From: Desarmillaria ectypa
Taxonomy: Eukaryota > Basidiomycota > Agaricomycetes > Agaricales > Physalacriaceae
Direction of reading: 5' to 3'
DNA length: 64,000 nucleotides
Assembly: GCA_030407005.1 (NCBI GenBank)
Contig: JAUDYN010000001.1
Span: forward strand, 1,178,001 to 1,242,000
The translations under genes were made by a program, and so were the position numbers. The notes under the pieces were generated by a model. The model saw only the letters and a program-made list of their open reading frames with translations. It made no database searches and was not told where the DNA came from. Shown here one piece after another: positions 1 through 13,235 of this stretch (the first letter of the stretch is position 1; each line of letters starts with the position of its first letter).

Positions 1-340
1 GGTGTTCAAGACGTCTTCCAACGTGAGAGCGCTTGTAATGGCCACCTGAAAAAAAAAATCTCAGAGACAGGGAGAGAGAAAAAAAATAGGTCTAACGACT
101 GGCAAGGCCTCACCTCTTTCGAAGTTCATCAGCTGGAGCCGCACGACGCGCTGCTGACTTGTCCATCTTGTTACGGCGGGCAAGGGTGTCCTGGCATGCT
201 CCAAGAGAGCGGCGGGTAGCCTGCTGAAACTGGGAACGGCGAGCAACCTCTGCGCCGCTCATAGGAGCAGCTCCTGGGTGCCCGACGACGATAGTCGTAG
301 CAAGTAAAGCAAAGGACGTGATCGAAAAAAGATAGACCAT
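1..340 (-). CDS. Intradiol ring-cleavage dioxygenase, 5' end only (cut by window edge)
   Basis: This is the start of a secreted aromatic-ring dioxygenase of the fungal intradiol (catechol/protocatechuate-like) family. Exon 1 (340 down to 114) begins MVYLFSITSFALLATT, a signal peptide, then the Arg-rich propeptide-like stretch with ARRSQFQQATRRSLGACQD and ARRNKMDKSAARRAA that is usual in this family. A GT donor follows, then a T-rich intron ending at position 46. The rest, including the iron site, lies outside the window. The exon is a close paralogue of the one at 36465. One oddity: spliced as drawn, exon 2 soon meets TGA, whereas another frame reads ALTLEDVLNT, which resembles the family's VLNTSH region. 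A one-base frameshift or a different junction is therefore possible. The family is fairly sure; the integrity of the gene is unknown. Confidence 0.7.
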
Positions 341-2323
341 ATTGCAGTGAGAACCAAGATAGGAAACTTTGGATGGGGACCGCTGACAGTTCACGTCGCG
401 TCTTAAAGGCTTACATCCCGCGGAATACCAAGACTTGAGGTCCTGGTCGAATTACCTTTCTCTGCCGTCTGATTGGCTTGAGATTGTGTTACTGGAAATT
501 GTGCCCAGGTTCGAGGAGTTAGAGTCTTGTACAACACCTCTCTTCCTATTGACTCTTCGTTTCATAAGTTGGACCTGGCGGACGCCGTAGAACGAGGAAT
601 GCCAAACTTCACCTTGCTGAGCTGCGCCTTTCCGATCGAAGAACAATGGGAAAATTATTAGGGATTTTGAGGTAGGTCAAATGTCATGCAACCGTGTGTA
701 TTCCAAATGATTCCCGTCTCTTGACTAACGCGATCTTTGTCTTGGCTTTTATTGATTTGGCTTCGATTGATAGGCGCAGTCACTATACCACGGCTTCTGT
801 GGGTGAAAACATGGTTTCCCTGACTGAGAATCTCCGAAGTAGCATGGTCGGAAGAGCTGTGGAAGCGCTAGAGGCCCCGGTCTGTCGCACTCTAGGTCAA
901 ATTAGCATGGCCTACAGCAAAAATCCACGGGGAATCCCATCGTGTCAAAGATATTGCCCATGTTAACGGAGTCGAAAATTTGCTCCCATAATGACAGGGT
1001 TAGTCTGATTCCATCGCACTGTGGGAGAAAGGTTTGACGAGTATAGTTGATGAGTGTCAAAAGAGGGTACTATGCAACTTTGTTGAGCACCAGTAGAGTA
1101 CCTGGATGCACATGGACATTCCTTCAGTAACATGAAAATGTCGGTTGAGGTCCGCGTTCGAATTATTATGGTTTCAAGATATCAGAACAATCCGCTACAC
1201 GAGGAGGTTGCAGTTATTTTGTCAAACATATGGTACAGGTGCATCTGTGAACAAGGAAATATATTGGAAGGCGCCAGTAAGTACTACGAATTATGACGAG
1301 CTGATAAGACTTACCGAATAATTTCGCCATACTTGATGTCACCAATGATGATAGAAGGTAGTCGTCATAATGTGGTTGTCGACAGGGCTGCAGGGAAAGA
1401 TAACAGAAAGCTGGAAAGAGGCCGGTATAAAGGATCTTATGATCATAGCGCAACAACTTAATCAAGAAGTAGCAAAATAACATGGCGGCGCGAGAATTTC
1501 GAGAACAGAAATAGTGAAGGAAGTCGATGACACCCCCACATGTACAAAGCACGTCTAGCCTTTGTTTGGTGCATGAAAAGCCAAGGTGTCGGGGATAGAC
1601 ATCAGCAAGCAGAGAACGTATTGGTAGTGGCTCGAACGAACGTATATTCTGGGGGCTAATACGCGGATGGTCACAGTACGAATCCAAAATAGGTAGGTAA
1701 AAATGATCGGTAAAAATAAAAATCATGTAAAATAAAAACGGCTCAGCCGTGCCGTTGGTGGCTGTGAAACCCAATCTTCAACACAAAGAAGTACTCAGGA
1801 GGCTAGATATCCAACTGAATATTCATGAAGATGTATAGACTCTGAAAGGTTTGAACGACGGCCCTCTGCTTTTGAACCTTTGTACCGATGACGGCAGGGG
1901 TCTTTGCCTTACTAAAAGACATGTCAGTTCTATGTACCATTCATACGCCCGTGATAAAGCTGTGATTTCAGAGTGTATGGTTTTGCAGGAATCAATCCCT
2001 GGCACTACAGTCTCACACGAAAATTTTGTTACGAAAACGGCTGTTTGGACGCTGTTATCGCAGTGAGAAAGCCGAGAAATGACCTACTAATTGTCCTGCA
2101 GACATCTGGAATTCTTTTGGACGCGCCTTACTAGTACCAAATGAGAGCTGGAAAGCAGTTAAAATTGACAGGGAAATATGGGCAAGAATCCTGTCGACCT
2201 GAAGACTTGAAAGTAATCATTTGAATTTGAAATCTCACGACGTTGAGATACGTAACACACACGTGATGTGATACTGACGTGTTTGTGACTGTCATCCCAC
2301 TTTCAGGTGTACCTTCGACCATC
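341..2323. other. Intergenic, no supported gene
   Basis: No family motif or convincing exon chain is visible. The longest open frame (minus strand, 1214-1774, 186 codons) is rich in Cys, Phe, Leu and Tyr and resembles no family I know. I treat it as chance. Confidence 0.4.
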
Positions 2324-3811
2324 ATGGCCATCCCTTCCAGCGACATCGACTCGCTTTCTTCAGATGCACTGCGTCTCTTTTATTGTCGCTTATACCCATT
2401 TTGCTCCATATTTACCTGGCTAAACCAGCAACATGCTCCGACTCGCTTGTTCACCCACCGTGAATTTGCTTTCACGCTCCCAGGGGATGTCTATCTTCGG
2501 TACAACTCGTTTCCAAATGCAGAAGAGTTGAAAAAACAAGTCTGCAATCTCAACCCATCTCGATTCGAAATTGGACCCATGTACAGCGTTCGCGTAAGTA
2601 GCATTCAACGGGTCTATCAATAAATCCGAATATAACTGTTTTGCAGCCAAAAGATCGGATAACCGCGCATCAAGGGGCCTTCTTCCCCGTTCAACGGGAA
2701 CTAGTATTTGATATCGATATGACGGATTATGACCCCATTCGCACATGCTGTTCAGACACTGCTATCTGTAAGCGTTGCTGGGGTTTCATATCCGCCGCTG
2801 TCCGCGTCTTGGATGCGGCCATTCGAGACCAGTTTGGATACCAACATCTACTGTGGGTCTACTCTGGTCGACGTGGGATTCACTTGTGGGTATCAGATAA
2901 GGAAGCGATGGAGCTAACCGATGACGAGCGAAGGGCAATGGTTAACTGGCTGACAGTCGTGCAGGGTGGGAAAGAGCCGGGGAAGAAAGTCAACGTTCGT
3001 ATTGGTTCTCGAGCCTTACCGCCATCGCTTCAGTAAGTGTTGCCATTATTACTCTATGTGTTTGGCTTACGATGATGATAGAGAATGCTTACAAGATCTT
3101 GCTGAGGTTTTTACCGATCTCATACTTGAAGATCAAAATTGTTTTGCCACAGAAGAAGGATATGAAGCTCTTTTGAAGCTTCTACCCGTTCCTGATGTTG
3201 TTGATACTCTTCGGACCAAATGGTCGGCTGACCCGACACGGTCCTCGTCAGAGAAATGGACAGACCTCAAAGCTCAGATAAAAAAGTCGTCGGAAAAAGT
3301 ATGAAATCTTCATTTGTTTCCCAAAGCTAATGTTGACTTGGCCCTAGGCTAGATTGACGGCAGCACTAGAAGATATCATTCTCCAATACACATATCCTCG
3401 CCTCGATGCAGAGGTCTCGAAACATAGAAACCATCTGCTCAAGGCTCCCTTTGTTGTACACCCCAAGACAGGTCGAGTCTGTGTGCCCGTCGATCCGACG
3501 AGAATAGAGGAGTTTGATCCGGGAAAGGTGCCGACAGTGGGCCAGCTACTCGAAGAGCTTAATCAATTTCAGGGTGAGGAAGAGTCCGGCGATCATGATT
3601 CTGGTAAGGCTTCTGCTTCGAGGCATGGTATGCTGGCTGACACGTTTGTCCAGATTGGCAAAGAACATCCTTGAAACCTTACGTTGAAATGCTGGATAAA
3701 CATGTTACACGCATCATGAATGATATCCGGAAGGTTCAACTCGAAAATGGTGAGAACTCTGATGCTTATGTTACCAGTTTTAATGCTCACGTTCCAGATA
3801 TGTCATGGTGA
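2324..3811 (+). CDS. PRI1: DNA primase small (catalytic) subunit
   Basis: This is the catalytic subunit of primase, which makes the RNA primers for DNA polymerase alpha in the nucleus. Six exons (2324-2593, 2647-3032, 3082-3298, 3348-3603, 3654-3749, 3798-3811) join in frame to 412 codons, close to the usual size of about 410-420. The family's two-metal motif is present as FDIDMTDYD, followed by a Cys cluster (TCCSDTAICKRCW) that fits the zinc site, and SGRRGIHLWVSD, the conserved nucleotide-binding stretch. The C-terminus reads VQLENDMSW. The ATG at 2324 is in a good context (ATCATGGCC) and starts MAIPSSDI. All introns are 44-53 bp with GT-AG ends. The gene runs convergently toward manganese peroxidase copy 1. 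It looks intact. Confidence 0.93.
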
Positions 3812-3942
3812 TGTTCACGCACCGCCAATAATTTTCCTACATTTGCTATCTGTTACTTATGGTGGACAGCTTATTCTGAGTTTGACATATAACTACCGGG
3901 CCAAATACCCGAGACGACGTGCATAGAAAGTTATCACCAACT

Positions 3943-5742
<1,800 letters not shown>

Positions 5743-5787
5743 TACGAGGGAGGAACTGGCTCTCGATGCCCTCCCAGCCTACCACCT

Positions 5788-5793
5788 TTATAC
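5788..5793 (-). promoter_or_regulatory. TATA box of manganese peroxidase copy 1
   Basis: On the minus strand this reads TATAAA (followed by GG), 45 bp upstream of the start codon at 5742. Copy 2 has the same element at nearly the same distance. Confidence 0.7.
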
Positions 5794-6001
5794 CTCTATC
5801 CCTCCAATCACATTTGGGGGATAAAAAACGCACAGTCGGTAACAAACTGCTGGAACTCGTGAGTAAATGAGAGTGGTGCATCCAAAAGGCTGGGACGGGC
5901 TTGGATAGTGGCGCAGAAGGAATGGGAACCGTCTAGCAGTAGACCTGCCGGGTAAGAGATGAAAAAGTTTTCCTGCTCTCCGCCTGCAGTAATTACTATA
6001 A

Positions 6002-6232
6002 ACCTGGGTAATAAAATCATTAATAGTATATGCACGTTACCTTACCTTTTTTTATTGTCCACCAAGAATCGATAGTCAAGCCCCAAACCAACGGTTTTCT
6101 CAGCAGCGAAAATTTTGCGAGTGTAAACCTAGGTAAGAAATTCACTGTGAATATACGCACGTCATCTTTTTGTTGTTGCCATGCCTCGGTAGCTAAGCCC
6201 CCAAGCCAGTGTTTTCCTCAGCAACCAAGACA
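6002..6232. repeat. Degenerate direct repeat, two units of about 125 bp, upstream of peroxidase copy 1
   Basis: Unit 1 begins near 6002 (ACCTGGGTAATAAAATCA) and unit 2 near 6127 (ACCTAGGTAAGAAATTCA). Both continue with an ATAT(G/A)CGCACGT-like or ATATGCACGT stretch, then a T-rich part, then TCAAGCCCCAAACC against CTAAGCCCCCAAGCC, then GTTTTC(C)TCAGCA. The block lies 260-490 bp upstream of the peroxidase start, so it sits in the promoter region. Nothing else in 5743-6587 is convincing as a gene. Confidence 0.6.
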
Positions 6233-6587
6233 TTCGTGGGGTATCCAAAGTTGACAAGGCTGCCTAACCTTGAAGCTTAACGCCGCAGAGCTAACAAATA
6301 ACATCAAAGTTGACGAAGCACCGGTACGATCATCAGCCGCCTCTCTTCCCACAAAGGACAATAGCGTTGCCGACGCCACACCGGGAAAGCCACAGATAAT
6401 ATTTTATCAGTCTTCAATGACCAGTTGGCAAACGGATATAGAATTTCAGATACAGCTTAGCAAACACAGCACGGAACACGATATAAGGGTGTTATCGAAA
6501 GGTCGTCATGAGATCGAAAAGGGGAATGTGCTAGAAGTGGACGGACAGTAATACTTTTTTTAAAACTAACAGCTGAACGCTGATTGG

Positions 6588-8229
6588 TCATGGGAAAGGG
6601 TCTTCAACTATCTCCACCTCCAACCACTTGCACAGAACGGTATCAGGACCCAGAGTTGGGGTGAGGATGTCAAGCAGACGCTGCCCTACGGCAGTCGCAC
6701 ACTCCTCCGCTCTCCCAAACCCGGTTAGACAGCCGTTCCGGTAGTCTGAATCAGATATGCCTAGCATTGCCGGAACGGATTGCATCTCAGGCAAGCCGTA
6801 TACGTGAAGCATGGCCGGCAATGCAATGAGCGTAGGTAGGTCCTCCGCTGCGGTGGCCAACTGTTGAGCGATGTCATCCACAGAACGGGCAAGAGAAGTG
6901 GACGAGACCCCGTCAAAGAATGCAGGGAGCGCTTTCAGGGCATTGAACGCTTCGTTAACTGCCTCCCTAGCCAATCTTGTGGCTGTGTTATAGGCATCGG
7001 GTCTAGGGAACTGGTTTAGGATATCATAAAGTGCTCGCGCGTCGGCAGTTACAGAGGATGATACCGCTAAAGCCGGTGGCGAAGGAGGTCTGGATGACGG
7101 AAGCTTAATCGCGAATCGTCCTGGAGGCGGAGTCAGAGGAGGCGTGGAAGACCCACGACGCTTTCTGACTACAGCGGGAAGACTCGTGGGAGATGATGGT
7201 GGTGTCGGTACAACATATGGACGCGACGTCAAAGCTAGCAAACCTCTCCATATAATAGATATGAGGAAGGTGGCCAGGTTTGTCTGAGATGTCGGCGTCG
7301 TCGTGTATCTCGCAATGGCTTTGGTGTACACAGGAATTATGGTCTGTAGCGTGGCAATGGATGGGTGTAGATGACTTGATGTTTTGCCACTTGGAGAGCT
7401 CTTTCCGGCAGATGAAGTAGCCAACGTCTCCAGGGATTCCACAAGGGGATGCAGCTCGCTCTTCATCAACCCTAAGAAAGGGTGGACTACACGATTAACA
7501 AGGGAAGTTAGTCCTTCTCGGATGAGCTTCAGGCCATCTCCGCGTATGTCCCCATCAAGTCCTAGGGCGAAGTCATCAAATGTTTCCAACAACTCGCCAG
7601 CGAATGTCGCGATGGCGACGGCATGAAGCTGAGTGGGATTGAGAACTTGAGCCTGAGGCGCAGTTGACGGAAGAGCTAGAAGCGCTGGTGAGGAAAGGTG
7701 AGGGAGCAAGCTTGCAGAAAGGTTGCCAAGGAGCACAGACAAAGGCCTGTGGAGGGATCGCAAAATGGCCCGGTACAAATGCGGGGTTTCACTTGCCGCC
7801 CGTAACTCACTGTCAATGTCAAGATTAATGAGATCAACATCAGATATTACGAGGTAAAACGCCAACGTACGACGCAATGAGGGAACCCAATGCCCGACCG
7901 CGACCTGCAGGGATCGGTCGCCGCCCGGACACCTGCTCGTATGCAGCGGGTGGACCACTAGGCTGGGCAACGGCCCTTGAAACGGCCTCGCTTAGCTTGA
8001 GGCTCAGCATTTCCAGGTACGATCCATCCTGCACCAACGTGGTCGGTGTGGCAGCTCTTGCTGGCACTGGCGCTGGAGACAGGCGCCGGAATGTCGTCAA
8101 TGACAACCTATTCAAAGGGCGAGATAGCTCGAAAGATACGCCCGAATCTGGGCGAGAAGGCGCTGGTGCTGGGGCGGGCGAGGAAGGGCTGCTGGCTGGA
8201 CGGAAGAAAGGAGTTTTGAGTGCGTACAT
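6588..8229 (-). CDS. Unrecognised protein with long helical C-terminal region
   Basis: Two exons (8229-7871, 7809-6588) join through a 61-bp GT-AG intron to 526 codons. I do not recognise the family. The first ~90 residues are rich in Pro, Ala and Ser (low complexity). Residues ~125-300 look helical and Leu-rich (for example HPFLGLMKSELHPLVESLE). A Pro/Ser/Arg-rich stretch follows (TPPLTPPPGRFAIKLPSSRP), then a second helical block with AMLHVYGLPEMQSVPAMLG, and the C-terminus ends EIVEDPFP. There is no signal peptide and no clear membrane segment. The ATG at 8229 is the first in the frame. Joining in phase across the intron and the length of the open frame support a real gene. Confidence 0.7.
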
Positions 8230-9847
8230 GGTGGCTGTGGTATCTGGTAGAATTAATGATGATTTCCTGGGTATGTTTCCAATGGTTCGTTTTTTGAATC
8301 CGTTGAAGGTCGTTTAGGTTTCTAATGTCTATATGCGCAAGGGTCCCGGAGCAAGACGACCACGGTAAGAGCAGAGCAATTATCCCATGTGTCGTTAGAA
8401 AGGCAATCGAGCGAAGATATAATACTGAGAATCCTGGGGTCCTAAGGGGGACGGTCGGTGTCGACGAGGAAGGCTGCAAATGGTCCGAAGTGTATGTTGT
8501 TAATCTGTCTTGTATAACTGACACGCAAGGCAATTACTTCCAATTTCTTGAAAGAAAGAAAGAGAGAACATACTGCGATGGGGGTGGAATCATATAGATT
8601 GAGAAAATAACAATATAAAGGTGATGGTGGTAGATAGAGAGATTGTGCTGGAAGGGGGTTCCTTGAAAATTTCTCCGGTTTCGACCTTATATGACGATCG
8701 TCATTTTCCCACGATCCCCAAGCTCCGGTGATGTGCATCATGATCCAATGTTAGTCACACGATTGCTCGGCAAATCGCTATTCGCCAACGGTCACCTACT
8801 CTCAGCCAACTGGAAGATATACTCCAACATAGATATTACCTGTTTGAACAAAGAGCCCTTCCGACTTCGTGTAAAGGACAGCCGTTTCGAGCCGGGTTTA
8901 CGATGGAGGTCTTCCAGTGATTGTAAATGAGTCAGCCTGACAATATTTTTCACGGGTAATATCAGAGGCGTGATTTCAGATCTACTTGTATTTTCTATTC
9001 TCACAGCACAAACGCACTTCGACTCGATGCTTTTGCTGCTAGTAGACTTGCTTAGCTCTAAGCTGACCCAGATAGCATCCGACTTGTAACGTATTGCCAC
9101 CCCATACTGTTGCGCATACGACTTTACGTTCACCAAATGTTCGCCACGGTGACATCTTGATTGTCATCCTACTCTTCCATTAATTCATCGTTGAAAAGAG
9201 TGTACCACGGTAGATAATTACTTCCGTCTCGATGGCGCCTTTACACACTTCGTTACGACGCTCTATAGTTAAGCGGCATTTAGGTCGACATCTTTCTGAT
9301 TACGACATCCGGAAGAACGGATTATTCCATCCACTTTCAAAGTCAGCTTCTAGGTAGGATGTTCCTTAAAGTCAGCAGAAAGATTGTTTGTTATCAGATG
9401 AGATAATCCCCTTCCGGATGCGCTCGTTGGTTTATGAGCCACAAACTCGTCCAAACTATTTGCTATGCTATCGTTCCATTCCCTTTGACTTCTAGTAACT
9501 TAGGGATACACTTCATTTCTCCTTGATTGCGAAATAAATCACCTGGACAACAAACCTCACATGCAGTTCCATCGATGTAATAGATTCTAGCCTGGTAAAC
9601 CGGCTTTACGAGAAAATCGCGGAACTCGTTAACTGTATATAAAAACAGATCCATAGTACTTGCCTCTTGTTAAAAAAAGTAACCCCCTGTCCTCCCAGGT
9701 ACCAGTTCAACAGTAAGAGAAAGGCGCTTCTCCAAACGACATCTGGTGGCAAATTTCCTATCCTAGCAAATCGTTTGAACAAATGGGTTTACCTTGGGAA
9801 CCGCTCTCCAGGACTGCAGTTCCATGGAACCATCTGCACACACGGTT
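8230..9847. other. Intergenic, no supported gene
   Basis: The stretch holds the presumed promoter of the gene ending at 8229 and the downstream flank of the adaptin gene. Confidence 0.4.
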
Positions 9848-12800
9848 TTACTCCTCTGCCAAGGCACGCTGGATCCTTACACGCAGCTGCGCGTCACTAC
9901 ATCGTAGCCGCCATAAACAACCACCATCTTCACTCGCACGAAGCCGAAGAACCGCTTCCGAAGCCTGCAGAAAGACCTTCACTTCCCCTATACGGGTGTA
10001 AGCAATTTGGCAGTCCAGACTGGAAAGAACACATACCTTCAAACGGCGGTTCACCCACGGGGATAACTTTCATCTCATTACCTTCCACGCCCTTCAAGCG
10101 ATCCAAGAGGACGTCCATTGAGCCCTCAAACCACCCTCGCGCCGAAGTCGATGGGCCAGGGGCGTTCCAGCTGGTTTCAAAGTTAGCCAGATCAGGATCA
10201 CTTATAAACGGTGTGTCGAATGCAATAAGGTCAGGCCGTGCGACCTACAGAAAAGCCTAGTGATCAAGCACTGTTACAGAATTTGTATTCATATAATCCT
10301 TACCTGTTCTGCTGGTTGTGGTGAAGACTTGATACCAAGACATAAGGCAGTGTAACAGTCAAGTCCAAAAAAGAAAGCCTTACGAAAGACATCATCTCAA
10401 ACTCCTGCGCGGCCAAGGCGAGATCCCCAGCAGTGACTGTGCTCGAGAGTGCAGGATGAGAGCTGGACGTTGATTCACTACGGGTGATTGATGGTCGGCG
10501 GCCGCGTAGTCGAGGAGTGGATGTGGGCTTCTCATATGCATCGTATCGCAGCTTGCTAGCTCTCAAAGATGGAGATGCAGTCGGCGAGAGACTTGCGGGC
10601 GGCTTCCGAGGTGAAGTTGGCAAAGAGGCCGAATTCAACTTCAAGCCTTGTTGCACTAATGCCTCCAGAACATGAGGAAGCTGATGTATAATAAGCTTGC
10701 GGCCTTTCATCCAGAGCACTACATAAGCAGAAGTCCTACCGTTAGAGATCTAGCAGAGCGCAAGATCGACGTCAGTGCATCTCCTTGCACCGAGAACTTC
10801 AAAAACTGTTCGCAGCGCTATTTTATGATTGCCTGATCAGCAGGCATTAATCGGAACCATTCAAGAAAACAAACCCGTCGGATATATCGCCCAGCAGTCT
10901 CAGCCAATCCAGACACTGCAAGTTTGACTTCTTTGGGTACTGCGTCGCATTCTGCGCTAATCCGGAGCATAGAGACTAAACAGACATCTTGGACGGTCGC
11001 TGCAGAAGCATCGGTCTATGCCTTCATGTAATCCGCCTGGTAGTGCTTACCAGTTGAGGAGGCTAGCCTCGACGACAGAGCACTCAAAATGTCCTTTGGA
11101 GGCAGAGACAGTTGTCCGCAATATTCACATCCAAGGGCAGCGACAATGACCATCATCGTCGGGCCTATGTTTTCACCTTCCGTGAGACGCGCCAAAAATA
11201 CAGTTGAAGATGCGATCCGGAACATCGAGACGCCTGCAATACGATGAGCCGATGTATACGTGAAAAGTAATGAAGCCACCGACTGTCCCTAATAAACGAT
11301 AGAACTTTCTCGACTGCAGCATCTAGGACACGTTGGGAGTCCTGCGGACCTACCGACTCGACATGCCTGAAGAGTTCAAGGACCTGGCGAGCATACTGCT
11401 CTCCATCACCTGCGAACTGTACTTGTAACACTTCTAATAATCGCCATGTAGATTCCACCCTGTTATTATATGATATTTCGGCCGGTAGTGCCCGTACAGA
11501 CTGAGCATAATACGCCGAAATGATGTCAGGGTCGACGTTGTTCAGAATTTTCACTGTCTGCTGATAATTGAGCAGCGGATAAGGCCGTAGCTAGAAAGGG
11601 ATTTCACCTTGCGCCGAATCAGCGGATCAGCGGAGTCGAGCAGCTGCATGAATCGTTCTACTTCCCATTCCTCTAAGACGGCGGGACATTCAGGTGTGAT
11701 TCCTGCCCACCACATGGGGTCGACACACTCGAGACATGATAGGAAGAGGTATTGTTCGTTCGGTTCTCGGGACACGAGGATCTCCCTGATGCTCTCGACC
11801 GGGGCCCGCCTGGATGACATCGCGACGTTAAGAAAAGCCTCGTTTCTTATCTCTCCGAGAAGTAGTGCTGCTTCACGGAGCAGACCTGATTTGTGTAAAG
11901 ACTTCAAACGCGATCACGGCTAGAAAATATTGTGCTAACCATAGTCCTTACTTGTTGAAGCCGATCGAATTAATCTAATGACATTTGGCAGGTTGGTATC
12001 ATTCAGGCTATGAATTCCATGAGTATTGCCGCGAGTCACATGAAATGGAACCAACCCTAAATTTCGAAGTGTTCGAATAATTGTGAGCAGCCAGTACTTC
12101 GACTCAGGATGCCCGATTGTTGATGCTGAGGAAAAAAGCTCATTGGTTAGCTTGTGGATGTCGCAGTTCTGTCGGTCCGTCGTATCAGCGAGGAGATGGC
12201 GTATATGAATGGAAGAGCGCACATCAGGAATTGACGTCGATATCGCAATGGCGGAACCCGACACAGAAGGGTCATGATCTTTCATTCTCTTCATCACGGT
12301 GGGAATGATGGGTTTCATAAGGTCGGGGTCATGTCTTGACAAGGCCCTGTATACCAGTAGAGCTCGACGGCGAATATGAGGTCTATAATGAATTGTCAAC
12401 AAGTGTGTATGACAGGCATCAGCGTACATACTGACGAGTTATGAACTAGTAGATCGTGAAGTCGGGCTTGCACAGCGGGGATCACGTCTTCTGTTGACGA
12501 GGCTATGAGGTTGTCCAAGGCAAGGCATATTCGCGTGAGCGAAGAGCCTTCTAAGTCCTATCAAAAGTTGAAGAACGACGGGCTTAGACAGTTAGGCTAT
12601 GCAGACCTTGCGCAAGGTGTTTACAAGCATAAGTTGTAACTCGTGGTTGGGAGGCATAATTTCGGAACAAAACAGATAACCTGACAGGATACAATGTGTA
12701 TCGACCTTTCTCGCTTTTCTGTAACGACGCACCAATCCGCTTGTCCTTGGCATTGGAAGCTGCCTCGGCCAAGTTAATCGCATGGGGAATCGCAAAATAT

Positions 12801-13093
12801 AAGGCCTCCTGTTTTAGTGCACTCGTTGTCACCGCGTTATAGCAATAGAGCAGTACAATCAGAAGTTCTCTGCAGCTCCGCTGAAATCAAGTTCGTGATG
12901 CCGCTCTCATTCGGCAAAAGCGGGCGCTACCTACCAAAGACAGTCCTGGATCGTTGAATTGACTTCGAATGGATCGAACCTCAGCGGATATGTATTCATC
13001 GGCATGTTGTCCTGACTGGGCGGCCTCAATTTTACAAACGAGAGCGTAGTGCCGCCGACTGGACGCTCCAGAAGAAATGAAAGGGACGTCCAT
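9848..13093 (-). CDS. Adaptin-type large subunit of an AP clathrin-adaptor complex (possibly AP-4 epsilon-like)
   Basis: A large adaptor chain for vesicle sorting at Golgi or endosomes. I trace about 14 exons, giving roughly 850-870 residues. Adaptin-trunk motifs in order: MDVPFISSGASSRRHYAL at the start, SAEVRSIRSQFNDPGLSL, AINLAEAASNAKDKRIG joined by an intron to YLFCSEIMPPNHELQLMLV and NTLRKDLEG, then HIRRRALLVYRALSRHDPD. Armadillo-like helices follow (LFLSCLECVDPMWWAG, LLDSADPLIRRK), then a Ser/Pro-rich hinge around 10640-10440 and a short C-terminal part ending QRALAEE. For the last intron I chose the acceptor at CCCGTATAG because it keeps a long open frame. The N-terminal fold is clear; assigning it to AP-4 rather than AP-1 is inference. 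The gene shares a short promoter with BUB2. Confidence 0.75.
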
Positions 13094-13235
13094 AGGCGTT
13101 TGGGTGTAAGCCAGGTGCAGCGGCGCGTAGACGTGTTGAAGGCGCCAGGACAACACGTGTCAACAAACATCTTCTCCTGCACCCACCAACGCCCACATGC
13201 ACCAGGTCAATTAATTCCCTCCGACTTCCTTCACA
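13094..13235. promoter_or_regulatory. Shared bidirectional promoter, adaptin / BUB2
   Basis: Only 142 bp separate the two start codons of these divergent genes. No TATA box is evident. Confidence 0.5.

Noticed and set aside
1214..1774. 186-codon open frame, minus strand
   Set aside because: Composition is rich in Cys, Phe, Tyr and Leu with no motif, no signal of splicing and no homologous look. Long chance frames occur on this scale.
7877..8317. 146-codon open frame, plus strand
   Set aside because: It is the antisense shadow of exon 1 of the gene at 6588-8229, rich in Gly, Ala and Arg from the GC-rich coding strand.
9667..10260. 197-codon open frame, plus strand
   Set aside because: It lies antisense to the last exons of the adaptin gene, whose frames show family-like continuity and proper splice sites.
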